Positions 36,801-48,765 of a stretch of DNA of 64,000 bases are shown piece after piece. The notes under the pieces were generated by a model that worked only from the letters and a program-made list of their open reading frames with translations, did no database searches and was not told where the DNA came from. This stretch comes from Epiperipatus broadwayi (taxonomy: Eukaryota > Onychophora > Udeonychophora > Euonychophora > Peripatidae): contig JAQFVV010006221.1 of the NCBI GenBank assembly GCA_028023455.1, forward strand, positions 1,494,001 through 1,558,000, in the 5' to 3' direction. The first letter of the stretch is position 1, and every line of letters begins with the position of its first letter. The translations under genes and the position numbers were made by a program.

Positions 36801-38023
36801 GCCAATTACTATAGTTTCATTACAAATGTCAAACTTTCTGCAAATAACAACTTTCAGTCAAACTACTTTATAATTCAATTATTAATTTTTTCCTTTTCTG
36901 GTCCAACGTAATATCTGGTAAAATGAAAATACACACAGAAAAGGTAGTTTTTAATATTATTTAGTTTTATTACTATCTAGCATGCTTTCAATACATTTTT
37001 ACTATATCATGTTCATGGCATATAGTGGTATAATTAAATGGTTCTTAATATGCCATGATTCTGATGATATAGGAAAAGGTAAAAGCTAAACATTATTAAA
37101 AAAACTACCTTTTGTGTGTCTATTTTCAATTTACCACAAACTATATAAGTATAATTATATAACTTTAATAATAATAATTACTGATCATTTAATAAACTAG
37201 AAATTATCCCTAGCCCAAATGTACGCCTTAAATCTTATTTAATAAATAGTATGCTTGTAATTTATAAAGGCATAACACCTGACTTTCACAGTCTATGTTT
37301 GGCAGTTTCGATATCTTTCACTATAGCTTTTTCATGTAATGTACGGATTGGTTTCTATCCACTTTTAACATTTTATGGAGATGTATACAATCCAATACAC
37401 TTTAATGTATATTTTTCCAAATATTTTTGTTTTTATCAGCGCATCTTTCACCTTATCTAAACCTATGGAAATTACCCATCAGCCTAGAAGTTAGACCAAT
37501 GTTTCACTTTCACTTCTCTTTTCAAGAGAGCAAATATACATAGCACATATTATAAGTGAACTTTATATATACATTTTTTTAGATATACTGTACTTTTTTT
37601 GAGAAGATAAGAATCAAATATAATGTATTCTATATATATTAAATAATAGTTTAATAATACAACAATAATTTTTAAAACTTTCGTGAACTATATAGATTAT
37701 ACTAATTCTCTATGATGTATATATGTATTGTATGAAGGTTCAATATTGAATAAAATGACAATTATAATTAATTACTTAAATAAAAATTAGTAAGCATTTT
37801 AATTTATTTTATGTAATGTATATTTAATTTTTTTTTCTAGAGATTTTTAATTATTAAAAGTTTATAAGTTCATAAATGCGGATTAATTTTATCATTATCT
37901 CTAAATTAATAAACACGCAGATAAAAAAAGACTAAAGGTCTTTTTAAATATGTAAATTAAATTTTTACCGTTACTACAATAAATAATTTTGTGAGGGTGG
38001 AATATCAGAAATATATAACACAT
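36801..38023. other. AT-rich DNA upstream of the SLC28 gene
   Basis: Contains a short dispersed piece (TTTCTATCCACTTTTAACA at about 37352, also near 55034). The SLC28 reading frame is open back to 37961 (TAA at 37958-37960), but the first ATG is at 38024. A splice acceptor such as ...ATATCAG at about 38006 would allow a separate upstream 5' UTR exon. No clear core promoter was found. Confidence 0.4.
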
Positions 38024-38260
38024 ATGGACCACAATTTACCAATGTCGGAAAATAAATGGTCTTACAAACCAACCGAGCCAAAGCTCTCGACAAATGTATT
38101 ATCTGAAATGACGGCTCATAAGTTTAAACCTCGAAGGATTAGTGGTAGTAAATCTGATAATAGAAAATCAATTCTACCAGGTGAAAGTCATCCGACGGCA
38201 TTACCTCATTATATTAATGCTGCATTTGATGAACATGATATCGATTTGGAAAAAGGCGAT
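38024..38260 (+). CDS. Concentrative nucleoside transporter, first coding exon
   Basis: Encodes 79 residues from the first ATG in an open frame and ends at a good 5' splice site (GAT|GTAAGT, 38261). It ends in phase 0, and the next exon at 47031 continues in frame. The product is a hydrophilic cytosolic tail rich in Ser, Lys, Pro and acidic residues, ending FDEHDIDLEKGD, with no signal peptide. N-terminal tails are variable in the SLC28/CNT family, so this exon alone shows no family motif. The assignment comes from the exon it splices to. Codon use is balanced and less AT-biased than its surroundings, supporting real coding. An alternative is that translation starts in an unseen upstream exon. 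Confidence 0.7.
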
Positions 38261-38628
38261 GTAAGTTTACATTCAGCTTTTATATAAACGTCATTAAATG
38301 CTGTTTGTCCTGGGTGTTGAGAGAGGCAGACTGGAGAGCTAATTGTTCATGAATGGATTTCCTGCTGATAAAAGTTTGATCAACTGAAATTGTTAATGAT
38401 CAGTCTGTCACTTTGACACTTAAAGACTGATTGACCTCTCGAGAAACTAATTTTACAATTAAATATAAAGAGATGTGTCAAAATATTAATTAATTATTCC
38501 TTACTGAGCCTGGCTGAATTAGCATAGATTATTTGTTTTTAATCAAATTCACTAAATTTATTAACAAATTATATTTATATTTAAAGCATACTTGTTTTAT
38601 TAAATATTTCTAATACTAAACATGATTA

Positions 38629-38733
38629 GTCAAGCATTGGTGGTCGAGAGGTCAGTGACAGCTGCTTTACAAGCAGTTGTCTCAGATTAGCGGGTTCGCT
38701 TCCCCGGCTGATGCTATGACACATGAGGAAAAA
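38629..38733 (+). mobile_element. tRNA-derived SINE in SLC28 intron
   Basis: Same family as 21204-21305: TTGGTGGTCGAGAGGTCAG, an anticodon-arm-like GCTGC-TTTACAA-GCAGT, box B GCGGGTTCGCTTCCC, A tail. Near-perfect flanking duplication AAACAT(G/A)ATTA at 38618-38628 and 38734-38744. Confidence 0.85.
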
Positions 38734-38744
38734 AAACATAATTA

Positions 38745-39550
38745 CATATTTGATAACACAACTGCAGACATATTTTTCATTAAGTCAGTCATAAGTATAT
38801 ATTCAGACTAGAAATAATATCGAGCTTAATAAAAGACTAGTAAAAGTTATTAACACATTTCCATAAAATGGGTTGTATCGAAGTTGCGAATGCAGAAAAA
38901 TCGAAACCTTTTAATTAAATTATAGTAATTTGCTATCTACATATATAGATACTGAACAAATGATGAAGAAAGTGCAAGAGATTCTCATGTATACCAACAT
39001 GTTGATTCAGCATGAAATTCGCACTTTGGAGACCATTTATCTTTTTCATGTGTCTTTGATTATATGTTTCAGTAATGTGTGATGGAATAGAAGTCTGAAA
39101 AATACTAAAAAAAAATTATATTATATGTAGTTAAGCTTAAGTATCTTTAAAAAATAATGTGATATATGATGTTAAATTGTAATGTGTGCTATATGGAATT
39201 ACTTGAACAAGTATGTTTCCAATGTATCAGAGGTTGGTCTGACTTCTGGGTTGATGGATGATTGTGATAAGAGTGAGTTAAGATGAAGATGCACTGAGAT
39301 AAAAGTATAATTTGACATGATACAAATCTATCAAATACTAATAGCTAAACTAATCAATATCAGAAAACAAATACACTAATTCAAAATTAAATCAGCACAA
39401 TCAAATTATAAAAAATTTCTACCAATGATTTAATTTGATTTTGGCTACTGATTTAATTCTGAATTATTGTGTTTATTTAATTATATAAATATTGCTTGCG
39501 TCATGTGTAAATACATCCCTCACTTTAGTTATATTATACACAATTAATAT
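38745..39550. other. SLC28 intron sequence
   Basis: AT-rich. A piece at about 38960-39060 (GATTCAGCATGAAATTCGCAC) recalls repeat F in reverse. No exon seen. Confidence 0.4.
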
Positions 39551-39785
39551 ATAATATATTTCAATATAAACTTCATTAACACTCCTTTAATACTTTAAGC
39601 AAATTTTTTTTTATTAATAATAGTTTCAACTGTCCTAGAAGTCTTCTTCAGATCTTAAAACTTTTACACTACAAAGTTTTAAGATCTGAAGAAGACTGCT
39701 AGGACAGTCAAAACTGTTATAAATAAATAAAAATATTTGCTTAAAGTGTTAAAGGAGTGTTAATGAAGTTTATATTGAAATATGA
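39551..39785. mobile_element. Palindromic family D element
   Basis: 39551-39667 and 39676-39785 are reverse complements with few mismatches. Each arm carries the CTGAAGAAGACT...AGTC motif (39622-39651 on -, 39686-39717 on +). An RNA across it would fold into one long hairpin. Confidence 0.75.
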
Positions 39786-40447
39786 AAAAAAAGGCAAAAT
39801 ATTGAGGAAGAAGTAAATAAGAGCTATTTATATAATATAATAACATTTTCTTCTTTTTTTTTTCAAATAATTTCTGTAATATTTTTATCTTAACAATAAA
39901 CATTTTAACATGTATTTTTGGCAATAACAGGATTATTGTTTTGTTATTCAAAATATTATATTATCTTTATCAAAAAAAAGGTAATGGCTATTAATGAAAT
40001 TATAAAATTAGGTGTAATTTATTTGTTTAATGTTTTCTAATATTTATTAACTGTAAATGTTAAACTTGATATTCTTACTTTTCAATATGAGTTTAGGTTT
40101 ATTCCCATTTTAGATTCAGAAAATTTCAGAAATGCATAAAGTCGTTACAATATGAACCTGTAATGATATTGGTAATGTGAAAAATATTTTAAAGTTAAAT
40201 GCAATATAACTTAAACAAAACTTATTAACAAACACTCTTTATAAAATTTAATTAAAAATAAAATAATTTAAATTTTTTAATTATATTTATTTCATTATGA
40301 AAAAAACCTTCCAGTTTTATATTTTATAAAAATGATGGTAAAAAAAGAAATGCATAAATACATTTAAAATATTAGTAAATACCTGTATTCTTATTTTTTT
40401 TCCTTTTACTTTCTTTGCATTTCTTCATATATATATATATATCTTTA

Positions 40448-40625
40448 ACTCCTTTCATGTATACTTTAATGTAAATTTTTTTTTAATGATTTCTTTATTT
40501 TCCTAAGAGTTTTAACTGTCCTGCAGTAAGATCACTCTGATGAAGACTGCAGGACAGTTGAAACTGTCAGGAAAATAAAGAAATCATAAAAAAAATTTAC
40601 ATTAAAATGTATGAGGGAAGTTAAC
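40448..40625. mobile_element. Second palindromic family D element
   Basis: Arms 40448-40526 and about 40545-40625 pair (TTTAATGTAAATTTTTTTT with the reverse at the right; GTTTTAACTGTCCTGCAG with CTGCAGGACAGTTGAAAC). The centre holds CTGATGA followed by the GAAAC of the right arm, at 40537-40568. Confidence 0.7.
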
Positions 40626-41656
40626 ACAATATATATATGCACCTGGGTCTCGTTTTATGTGAATTATTTTAATGCAATTTTGAAGTTATGCGTTTCATGT
40701 TTCTTCTTAATATCTTTCATATTTCACTATATTTATTAGATATCAAGAAATTTAAATTATTAATAACTTATTTTGACTTGAAATACTTTTTTTTTTCAAA
40801 AATATAATGTTATATTAGCAGCTAACATGAATATGGCCTGAAGCTGTATTTAGAATTTTAGCTTCTATAAAAATAACCTACTTATACTAATGAGTAAATA
40901 ATAATAATAGATTTATATGTACGTATAAAAATATCACAATAAATATTCAAAAATTTTAAACCTTTAAAATGTATTTTGTTAGATATAACAGCAAAAAAAT
41001 AACTTTTTAGATTTTTAAAATAAATAATAATGAAGATTTTATTGATTTTGTAAACTGAAAATAATCTTTCTAATGATAATGTATAATCTTTTTGTTTTGA
41101 TTGTGATCTCATTTTTTAAATATAAAAACAGAAAACCATTAACATAGCACAAGACTGAAAGTGGCGCTAGTTGTACATCATGTCATGAATCGGATTTCTT
41201 ACCAGTTCACAAATGAATGCATATTGTCAAATAGTGGTGATGATTAAAATATGTATGAAAAAATGTAAAATTAAATAGTGTAGTTAATAAAAAAAAATTG
41301 TCTTGTATTAATTTTTTTGAAATATTTGAAATTTTTTATTAGTCCTACTTTATTTCCTTATTTTTTTAATGCAAATTTTTAAGTAATTTTTTCTTGTTGC
41401 TTTGCTTTTATGCTATTTCTGAAAATTATAGAACCTATTTCCCATTTTTCCAGGTAAGTTAAGTCTATTTTTGAGTGATTTCTTTTGTGCGAGTTTTCTG
41501 AGTAAAATTATCTACCACATAAAATGAGACCCAGGTGTGTGTATATATATATGAAATACCTAAATTGTTTTTTTTAAAAAATAACTACATATATATATAT
41601 ATATATTAAAATTCATTAGATATTTACATTTTTTAGAAATTTTACATTATTAAATA
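40626..41656. other. SLC28 intron sequence
   Basis: AT-rich, short TA repeats, no exon recognised. Confidence 0.4.
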
Positions 41657-41819
41657 GTAATATTTACTGAGGCTATAACCTCAATAATATGCGTGTAAAA
41701 TGTGATAGTAGGGACCTCTACAGGTGTTTTAACTAGCTTGTAGTTAAAACACCTGTAGAGGTCCCTACTATCACATTTTACATGCATATTATCAAGGTTA
41801 TAGCCTCAGTAAATATTAC
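41657..41819. repeat. 163-bp near-perfect hairpin
   Basis: 41657-41735 and 41741-41819 are 79-bp reverse complements with about four differences, around a 5-base loop (GCTTG). It contains no tRNA-like part and no ORF. It could be a MITE or the precursor arm of a small RNA. Confidence 0.85.
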
Positions 41820-42958
41820 TTACGTAATCAATGTGCATTTAATTAATTTATTATTAAATAGTAAAAAATTCTTTGTACCTTTATTAAAAATTGTATAACA
41901 CTGAAAAATACTATTTTCAAGATTTTTTTCCAAATACACATTGAAATAAATATTTAGCATTTAAATTGCGAAACTTGGGGTTTTACATTTTGCATAGAAT
42001 TGAAAAAGAAACATAAAAAAAATTATCATGATTTTAACAATCCAATTTTATCATTTAAAATAATTTATATAAAATACAATAACACTTGAAGAGAACAAAA
42101 AACACAAAATTACGCGTTCCCAATCTGCGGCAGAAAAAAGGGCAGAAACAAAACATTTTATTTAAAAAACATTTTTATTTTAACTTGAAATAGCATGGGT
42201 ATCAATTAATTCATAGATGTCCCAAGCTTTTATTTCAAGGTGAATATAACACTCAAAGTTGAAGTTGAAGAAAAAAAAATATTTTGCTTGTATTTTCTAT
42301 ATCAACCTATATATTTGATCAGACAATTCTTATTAATTATTCTCAGATAACCCCCATATTTTAATGTAAAATCATAATCTTTTTAATCTGAATTTTATTA
42401 ATACCTGGTTTCAACATCTGATATATACCCATATACACTTTGAAACAAATGCTGTCTTTCATACACATTTTTAGAAAATAACATGGTGTGTGATTTGTGC
42501 ATAAATAGATTTATGGTGCAAGAAAATAAAAGAAATGTCTCATAAACAGCTACTTATAGAAATTAATTGTAAAGGCTAAAGGATTTGAAAAGTTGGAATT
42601 ATAACAACAAATAATTATTTTATTTCAAATAAATATTTTAAGTGGAAAATGTCTGTACTAACTATAAGTTATTTAGTATGATTCTAATAAAAAAAATTCA
42701 TGCTTAAATTATTTAGAGTTTTAACATAATGCATAATTCGTAAAAATGAGGTGTTTTTTCCCCTTTAATGCTAATGAAAGTTAAATACTATTGTTTATTT
42801 TTAACAAAAAAAAATATTTCTGATTCTAATAAAAAGAACATAGGATGTTTTTTCAAAAGTAAAAAAGATAAACACTGCTTTATTTAAATTAGATTAGCAG
42901 TATTTTTATTAATTAAAAAAAAATATTTTTCTAGTCTTGTTTTTCCTGAGACATTTCT
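41820..42958. other. SLC28 intron sequence
   Basis: AT-rich, nothing recognised. Confidence 0.4.
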
Positions 42959-42966
42959 ATCTAGAC

Positions 42967-43340
42967 CAGGAGTTCCCAACCTTTTCATACCCTAGAGCAC
43001 ATTCTAAAATACTGATATTAAAATTCTTGTTCGCATTAGAGTCGGTGCTGCATCTGTTATGTGTATTATTGGTGATTTTGTTTCTTATATTATTAATTAC
43101 CGACTGTTGATTCGTATTGCTTTGTCGTTAGCTTCAAAAACATTAATTACATCTGCATTAATAGCATCAGTGGCGCCCTTATTTTTTCATTGTTTGCATT
43201 GTCAGTTTTCTTAGTTTCTGGTGACTGGTTAAAATGAAATTTAAATAAAAAATTTTCTGTGGTTGTCAAATAGTGGCAAGCACACATAAATCAGTCCAAG
43301 AGCACATTTGTGCCCATGGTCACAGGGTTGGGAACCCCTG
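42967..43340. mobile_element. hAT-type MITE
   Basis: Starts CAGGAGTTCCCAACC and ends GGTTGGGAACCCCTG, inverted ends of the hAT DNA-transposon type. An 8-bp target duplication flanks it with one change (ATCTAGAC at 42959-42966, ATCTAGAT at 43341-43348), the length hAT elements make. At 374 bp with no transposase, it is non-autonomous. Confidence 0.88.
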
Positions 43341-43389
43341 ATCTAGATAATCTATATCAATTTTAAATTAAAAATTGCTCAATGTATAT

Positions 43390-43775
43390 GTAAACTAAGG
43401 AAGTAAATCACCCTTCCCAGGCTATGACTTAAAAGTTCTCTAAATGTTGATCAAAGGAATCATGAATAGAATGAATTCACCTATTCTTGCAAGCTCTGAT
43501 GCTTAGAAGCACACTTTTGTCAACATCATTGCTAATTCAGAGTGAAATTCATTTATCAACCCGATGGAATATGGCACTTATGTGCTATTAAACTCATAAT
43601 TAATTATACAAGGCTGGAGACAACATCTCACTTTTAATACCTTGATTGTATTAATTAAACAAGATTTAACATTTAAAAAGATGGATTCATTCTATTCTTG
43701 ATTCCTTTGTTCAACATTTAAAGTGCTTTTAAGTCATAGTCTGAGGGAGGGTGATTTACTTCCTTTGTTTACATA
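43390..43775. mobile_element. Foldback element with inverted arms of about 90 bp
   Basis: About 43390-43478 and 43680-43772 are imperfect reverse complements: GTAAACTAAGGAAGTAAATC faces GATTTACTTCCTTTGTTTAC, and GAATCATGAATAGAATGAAT faces ATTCATTCTATTCTTGATTC. No ORF in the centre. Confidence 0.7.
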
Positions 43776-44544
43776 ATCCATATCAGTGAATTATAAATAA
43801 AAAGATACACTTTAAATCTGAAGCTTGCAAAATCAATTAAAAAGCCGTTGCTAATAGGTGTTCATGTCTGTTAAAACATGTGGTTGTAAGATAATGCATG
43901 TTGATAGCCATTAGAATCACCATGATTTATTAGGAATCTTTGTATCATTACCTTTTTCTGAAATTTAAATGTATCTGATCAAATGTAGGTCAAGAAACCA
44001 TTAGCAGTCATCTAGATATTATCTATCCATAAAATAAAAAAATATATTGTTATAGTTTTAAAAGAACACTCCATGATATTCTCTGCAAAGTATAGCTTAG
44101 TATTTAATATTCTTTTTTGGAGGTCTTAATATCCATGATGATTATGTTCCAATGTTAGTAAAAACAATAAATCTGGCTCTATAAATAAAATAGGTCTGCC
44201 ACTGATCTTTATGCATAAATCATAGATTAACTCATGTTGGAAGTCATAATGTAAAATGAATCCATATTATATTGTACTTATAGGTATATGTTATTGGATA
44301 TATTATAAATGAATAATAAGCTTGCATTTTATACACAATTAATGAAGCTATACATAACAATTGATAAGCTAAGTGATTTCAGGAATTCTATATACTCCCA
44401 TATTCATAGCTCTTTTCGCTAAATAGTTAGTGAATGTCACAGTAATGTATGCAAATTTATTCAATAATATTTAAATGGCCCACTTATTAGAGATAGTAAG
44501 GAAGGCATCTTTTCGGTTAATCACTTTAGGATCATCTGCCATAA
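43776..44544. other. SLC28 intron sequence
   Basis: Nothing recognised. Confidence 0.4.
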
Positions 44545-45000
44545 AAAAAAGCCTCCTTCACTTTGCATTTCATGTTGTTACACTGTGTGCACATTATCTC
44601 AGCTGAGGCTGGTTGGAAGGTGTGGCCGGTGGCTCTTTCGTGCTCTACAAATATTGTGCTGCCTTCGGCCTTCGTTCACATTCTGTTGTATACGTATCAA
44701 TGTTGTGATACTCTAGTGGCAATATTTGCTTTAGTTTCTCCATAGTACATTGCTTGGCACCCTCATTGGGAGCAAGCCATCTTGTACACAATGAGAATGA
44801 TTAGTTCAGGTGTACTTTTATCCTTTGCATTGTTGATTAATCTATTAGTTGTTGGTGAATGAAATCCTACTTTGAAGTCATTGGAAAGTTTTTTGATTAA
44901 AAGTTTAGCTATAGAGGATATATATGACAGCAAAATCTGTAGTTTATTTTCTATAACTGGGTTGAATCTAAACTTGTGGTAAAATTGTTTAACATAAGTT
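44545..45000 (-). pseudogene. Penelope-like element, linker and GIY-YIG nuclease remnant
   Basis: On the - strand, broken frames read AKLLIKKLSNDFKVGFHS, RLINNAKDKSTPELI, a VYKMACSQ piece, MYYGETKANIATRVSQH (the GIY-YIG core with its Arg), then FVEHERATGHTF and CTQCNNMKCKVKEAFF. The order and spacing are those of the PLE protein end, and it is closest to the copies at 22.9-25.6 kb (shared C-T-x-C-N block). The RT is missing and several stops are present. The + strand frame at 44563-44745 is its shadow. It lies antisense inside the SLC28 intron. Confidence 0.72.
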
Positions 45001-45930
45001 TTAATGTTAAATTATCAAATAATTAAAAATTGGTCCTATTCCAAACATATTATGATGAAATTTTATATTAATTCTTTAGAAATGCTAAATTTCATAAGCT
45101 GACAAATATTAGACTTTCGTTAAATTTTCAAACTTGTCACAATGTTAAATATGGATGTGTCATCTAAAGAAGTAGGTCCATTATAGAACTTATTTCAAAT
45201 AATGTCTAGTTCTCTTACAATTATATTAAAGGGAATGGGTAATTTCATAAGCTGTATAAGTATTTAAAGGCAGAAATTCAATAAAAAGCTAAAGAATTAT
45301 TAATTCATAAAAATCGCAAAGTAATGGAACTATTTACTGTCTGTGGTCATTTTAGATGTTGCTTTTTTGAGATATTAAAAATTTGTGGATTTAAAATATG
45401 ATTTTATTAATTTTTTTAATAATGATAAGAAATTGCATGATAATAATGATAATTAAATTGTATCATAGTGATAATATTTTTATTAAATAAAGGAAATTTT
45501 GATTAGAATTAGTACAATATATTCAGCTTAATAATAGCAAACAACTCATGGTTAATTTTAAAAATAAAAAAATTATGAGTTCTAATAGCATCCTTAAGGA
45601 AGTTTTAAAATTTAATGGTCGATTGCTTCTCTACCTGGTGGTAAATTTAGCAATTAAGCAATAATTTCACAATCACTGCTAATGGTAATTTGTATTCACG
45701 TCATTATTATTATTTAATATAATATATATATAGCCACATCATAAATATTAATAATCTCCAGTAGTTATACTTTATTGTAATTTGTGATTCATCCCACTAT
45801 TAATTTGCATTATTAACTTAAGATTATTTTTATTAATTCCTTATTTATTAAAATTGCAATATTATGCTATGATAAATTTGTTAAAATTTCTTATTAAAGA
45901 ATTCAGATAACCAGATCATATGGAATATTA
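45001..45930. other. SLC28 intron sequence
   Basis: AT-rich, no exon seen. Confidence 0.4.
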
Positions 45931-46430
45931 AAACAGGCAAAACTCTCCATACAGTAGTGCCATTCAGTGCAAACCAGAGTAATTAATGGATGCAAGAAGG
46001 TTTGTGCATAAAATCCCTATCTAGTGCCTACTCATCCAACATCCCCACACTAGTTTCTAGCTTGTGGCTTTTATCAGTGAGGAGCCTTGGATCTGAGAGC
46101 AATGCACTTAGATCTTAGGATCTAATGCAACCCTACAGCAGATACCTTTTATCTCTACTTAACTACAAAACTGTGAGTCTAAAATTGGAAAACATAATAT
46201 TTTCAATCCAAGCTCATTAGCTCATATAGTCATATAGGTCTGAACTCAGTTCAGTGCCCATACATTTTGGTATCTTTGGTTCTTTAAAAACTATACCCAC
46301 TAGATAAGGATTTTATGCACAAACCTTCTTGCATCTATTGATTACTCTGGTTTGCACTGAGTGGCACTAATGTATGGAGAGTTTTGCCTGTTTTAACAGC
46401 TTGAGCAAACATAGCAAATAGTTATCATGT
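45931..46430. mobile_element. Family A repeat in SLC28 intron
   Basis: Left end AACAGGCAAAACTCTCCAT faces right end ATGGAGAGTTTTGCCTGTT. A long - strand unit (to about 46295) is joined to a short + strand piece starting ACTAGATAAGG. The tail contains ATCATGTGAT. Confidence 0.72.
46034..46092 (-). ncRNA. Inactive hammerhead relic (family A)
   Basis: Stem I is intact, but the core is CTGATAA and the cleavage triplet is GTG, so two invariant features are lost. Confidence 0.5.
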
Positions 46431-47030
46431 GATAATATAAAATATTACTATATTGTAAATCATGTTTGGTATAGTGGTGGATTCTGATTGGTAGCACTTT
46501 TTGGACAACTGCTATGAGCTGTCATTTATTGAATGCCATAATCTCCCATTGACAAATTACTATATTACTTTTTTTATTTATTACAATTTACATTTGATCT
46601 TTAGCATTGTTTTACAGCTTTTTAATATTTCATGCTCTCATTCCAAGATGCTCTAGACTGGTCTATATAAGTGAATTTAGGTACAAAGATAAGATGGCTA
46701 CCCTTATCTTTTCAAAGTCTTATCTTGTATTTTGGTTTGAGAGTATTCTTCATACTTAACAAAAATATCATTGAGGTATAAAAATAGCATCATGTGTTTT
46801 GATCATAATTCCCTTCTGATTAAAATTACATATGAATACTGCATTAGTAAATTAAATAGAATGTTACATAAATTAAAACTATATTATATTTAAACTATAT
46901 TATTTTTCTCCCTTTTTTTAATTTATACAAAAATAAAATAGATTTTTAGCATTGTTTATCATTATATTAGTCATCATATTTTATATTCAAATAAAAATTA
47001 ATTATGTATCTATTTGTTTTATTTACTTAG
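46431..47030. other. SLC28 intron 3' end
   Basis: AT-rich, ending in a pyrimidine-rich run and TTTACTTAG at 47022-47030, a normal 3' splice site. Confidence 0.5.
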
Positions 47031-47434
47031 GATGAAGTATTTTCCAGCAGAAGTTCGACATCTCAATCCCAAGTATATGATTCAATTAATCCTGAGCCTA
47101 CTCCCAATCCCAGAGAACATCTTAAAACAAATAAATATTTTAAGTGTGTTCACAGCATTCAAAGTGGTGTAGAAAAATTTTGGAAGCATTTTGGGAAAGC
47201 AATTATATTAACAACTGAAATATTAATATTCATCGCATTTAATGTCTATGTAGGTTATGTCATTTATTTGGACTGGAAAAGAGCACAAGTTCTATTCATT
47301 TTATTAATACTCATTTATTCTGGAATATTTTATTTTAATGTTGTTAAATCAGTAGGAAAATTATGCTTAGGACCACTATGTGAAAATATAGGAAAGGACA
47401 AATGCTGTACTAAAATCAGTATAATAATTAAATG
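47031..47434 (+). CDS. Concentrative nucleoside transporter (SLC28/CNT), second coding exon
   Basis: 404 nt, phase 0 in, phase 2 out, between TTACTTAG and TG|GTAAGT. It encodes 134 residues: a Ser/Pro-rich tail (exon residues 1-50), a short FWKHFGK stretch, membrane helix 1 (about 57-80), the linker LDWKRAQVLF, helix 2 (about 85-104) and a Cys-rich loop ending KISIIIK. Helix, the D-(W/F)-(K/Q)-R-A-x-x-LF link and second helix match the N-terminal region of Na+/H+-coupled nucleoside symporters of the plasma membrane (family knowledge). The substrate-binding core is encoded by exons not recognised here. The - strand frame at 47376-47570 is a shadow. Distant membrane proteins could mimic this, but the family match is good. 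Confidence 0.78.
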
Positions 47435-48106
47435 GTAAGTAATTAATGTTAGCCATAATGTGCATAAGTGCAGCTATATTATGATTTCTATATAAATGTA
47501 TATAGAGTATTAATACTAAATGGTAGTATTTAATCATTGGTAGCAATGGTTTGACTCTAGTTAAGTACAAATTATTTCAATTAATGAGTTTTAGAAGAAC
47601 ATAACTTAAATGCTCTCTTATACATCATTAAAATATTGTATATACAGCTAACCTTCAAATAACACAATCAATAGGTTCCTAAAAAAATTCCATTTTATGC
47701 AAATTTCTGTTACACAAAACAAAGAACTATTACAAATAACAGGATTAGATTCCAAAAGTAAAAAAAATCTATACTATTCACATTTTATAACTAAGAGAAA
47801 TATGTTTATTAAAACATCATCATCACTAATTATAATTAAGAGAGCATTTTCATACATGCTCAAATAACAAATGTTGATAGAGATGTTATTTGCTGTTAAA
47901 AACTCTTATTACATTTCTTATTATACAAGAATTTCCCTAATTGTCAAAACTTATTGTATAAATGCTGTGCTATAGGGGAGTTTCTCCAACTCTAAATCTG
48001 TATTAGAATAAAACAGTATTATAGGAATGCCATGTTATCCCCTCCCCCCAAATTCTCAAACTTATTAGAGTGGAACTATTAATGCCATGTTATATGCAGG
48101 TTCACT
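47435..48106. other. SLC28 intron or 3' flank
   Basis: Starts with GTAAGTAATT. No further CNT exon, such as one for the third membrane helix, could be recognised here or anywhere to 64000. Confidence 0.45.
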
Positions 48107-48765
48107 ATCATCATCATCATCATCAACCATTATCAATCCACTGCAGAATGAAGACCTGTCCAAGTTCAAACCATCTTTAGCTTGTCTTCTCCACATCACC
48201 CCTGCACACTTTTCTTATTTCATCCATTCACCTCACATATGGTTGCTTTCTGGGTTTTTTTACAATCTTTTGAAATCCAGTTTAAAATTTCAATTGTCCA
48301 TCTATTATCATCTCTTTGAGCAATATGTCCAGCCCAACTCCACTTGTCTTTTAATTTTTTCAGTGAGGTCAGTAACACCTGTTTGTTCTCTTACCCATAT
48401 ATTGCATTTTCGATCTCTTCTTGCTACTCCTAACATGCATCTTTCCATACTTTTTTGAGTGATCTGAAGTCTATGTTTTGCTCTTCTATTAAGTTTCCAA
48501 GTCTCAAATCCATAAGTAAGAACTGGTAAAACATATTTATTAAAAACCTTTCTTTTCAAACACATAGCATATTTCCTTTTAGTATCAAGTTATTTCTACC
48601 AAAAGCACTCCAACCAAGTTTAATTCTATGATTATTTTCATCAATTATGTTTCCATCTGTTTTAATAATCTGACCAAGATATTTGTAGCTGCTAACTCCT
48701 TCTAACTCATCATGTATGTATATATATTTAAATAGGGAATATGAAACCAGGTTTTAAATAATAAT
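48107..48765 (-). pseudogene. RTE-like LINE, 3' fragment
   Basis: On the - strand: SSYKYLGQIIKTDGN, then the frame 48565-48308 with VFNKYVLPVLTYGFETWKL, a QKSMERCMLGVARRDR block, WVREQTGVTDLTEKI, then tail sequence ending in the reverse of (GAT)n at about 48107. It is the same lineage as 33241-34795 but less decayed over this part. The RT core is absent, so it is 5'-truncated. The + strand 123-residue frame at 48087-48458 is its shadow. Confidence 0.82.

Noticed and set aside
38629-38733. Functional tRNA gene
   Set aside because: No acceptor-stem pairing, A tail and target-site duplication: a SINE.
40537-40568. CTGATGA...GAAAC...GTC as a true hammerhead
   Set aside because: There is an extra base before stem II, stem III has a one-base loop and stem I pairs for only two bases. 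Kept only as a family D motif.
48087-48458. 123-residue + strand frame
   Set aside because: Antisense of the RTE LINE fragment, which gives clear homologous blocks on the - strand.
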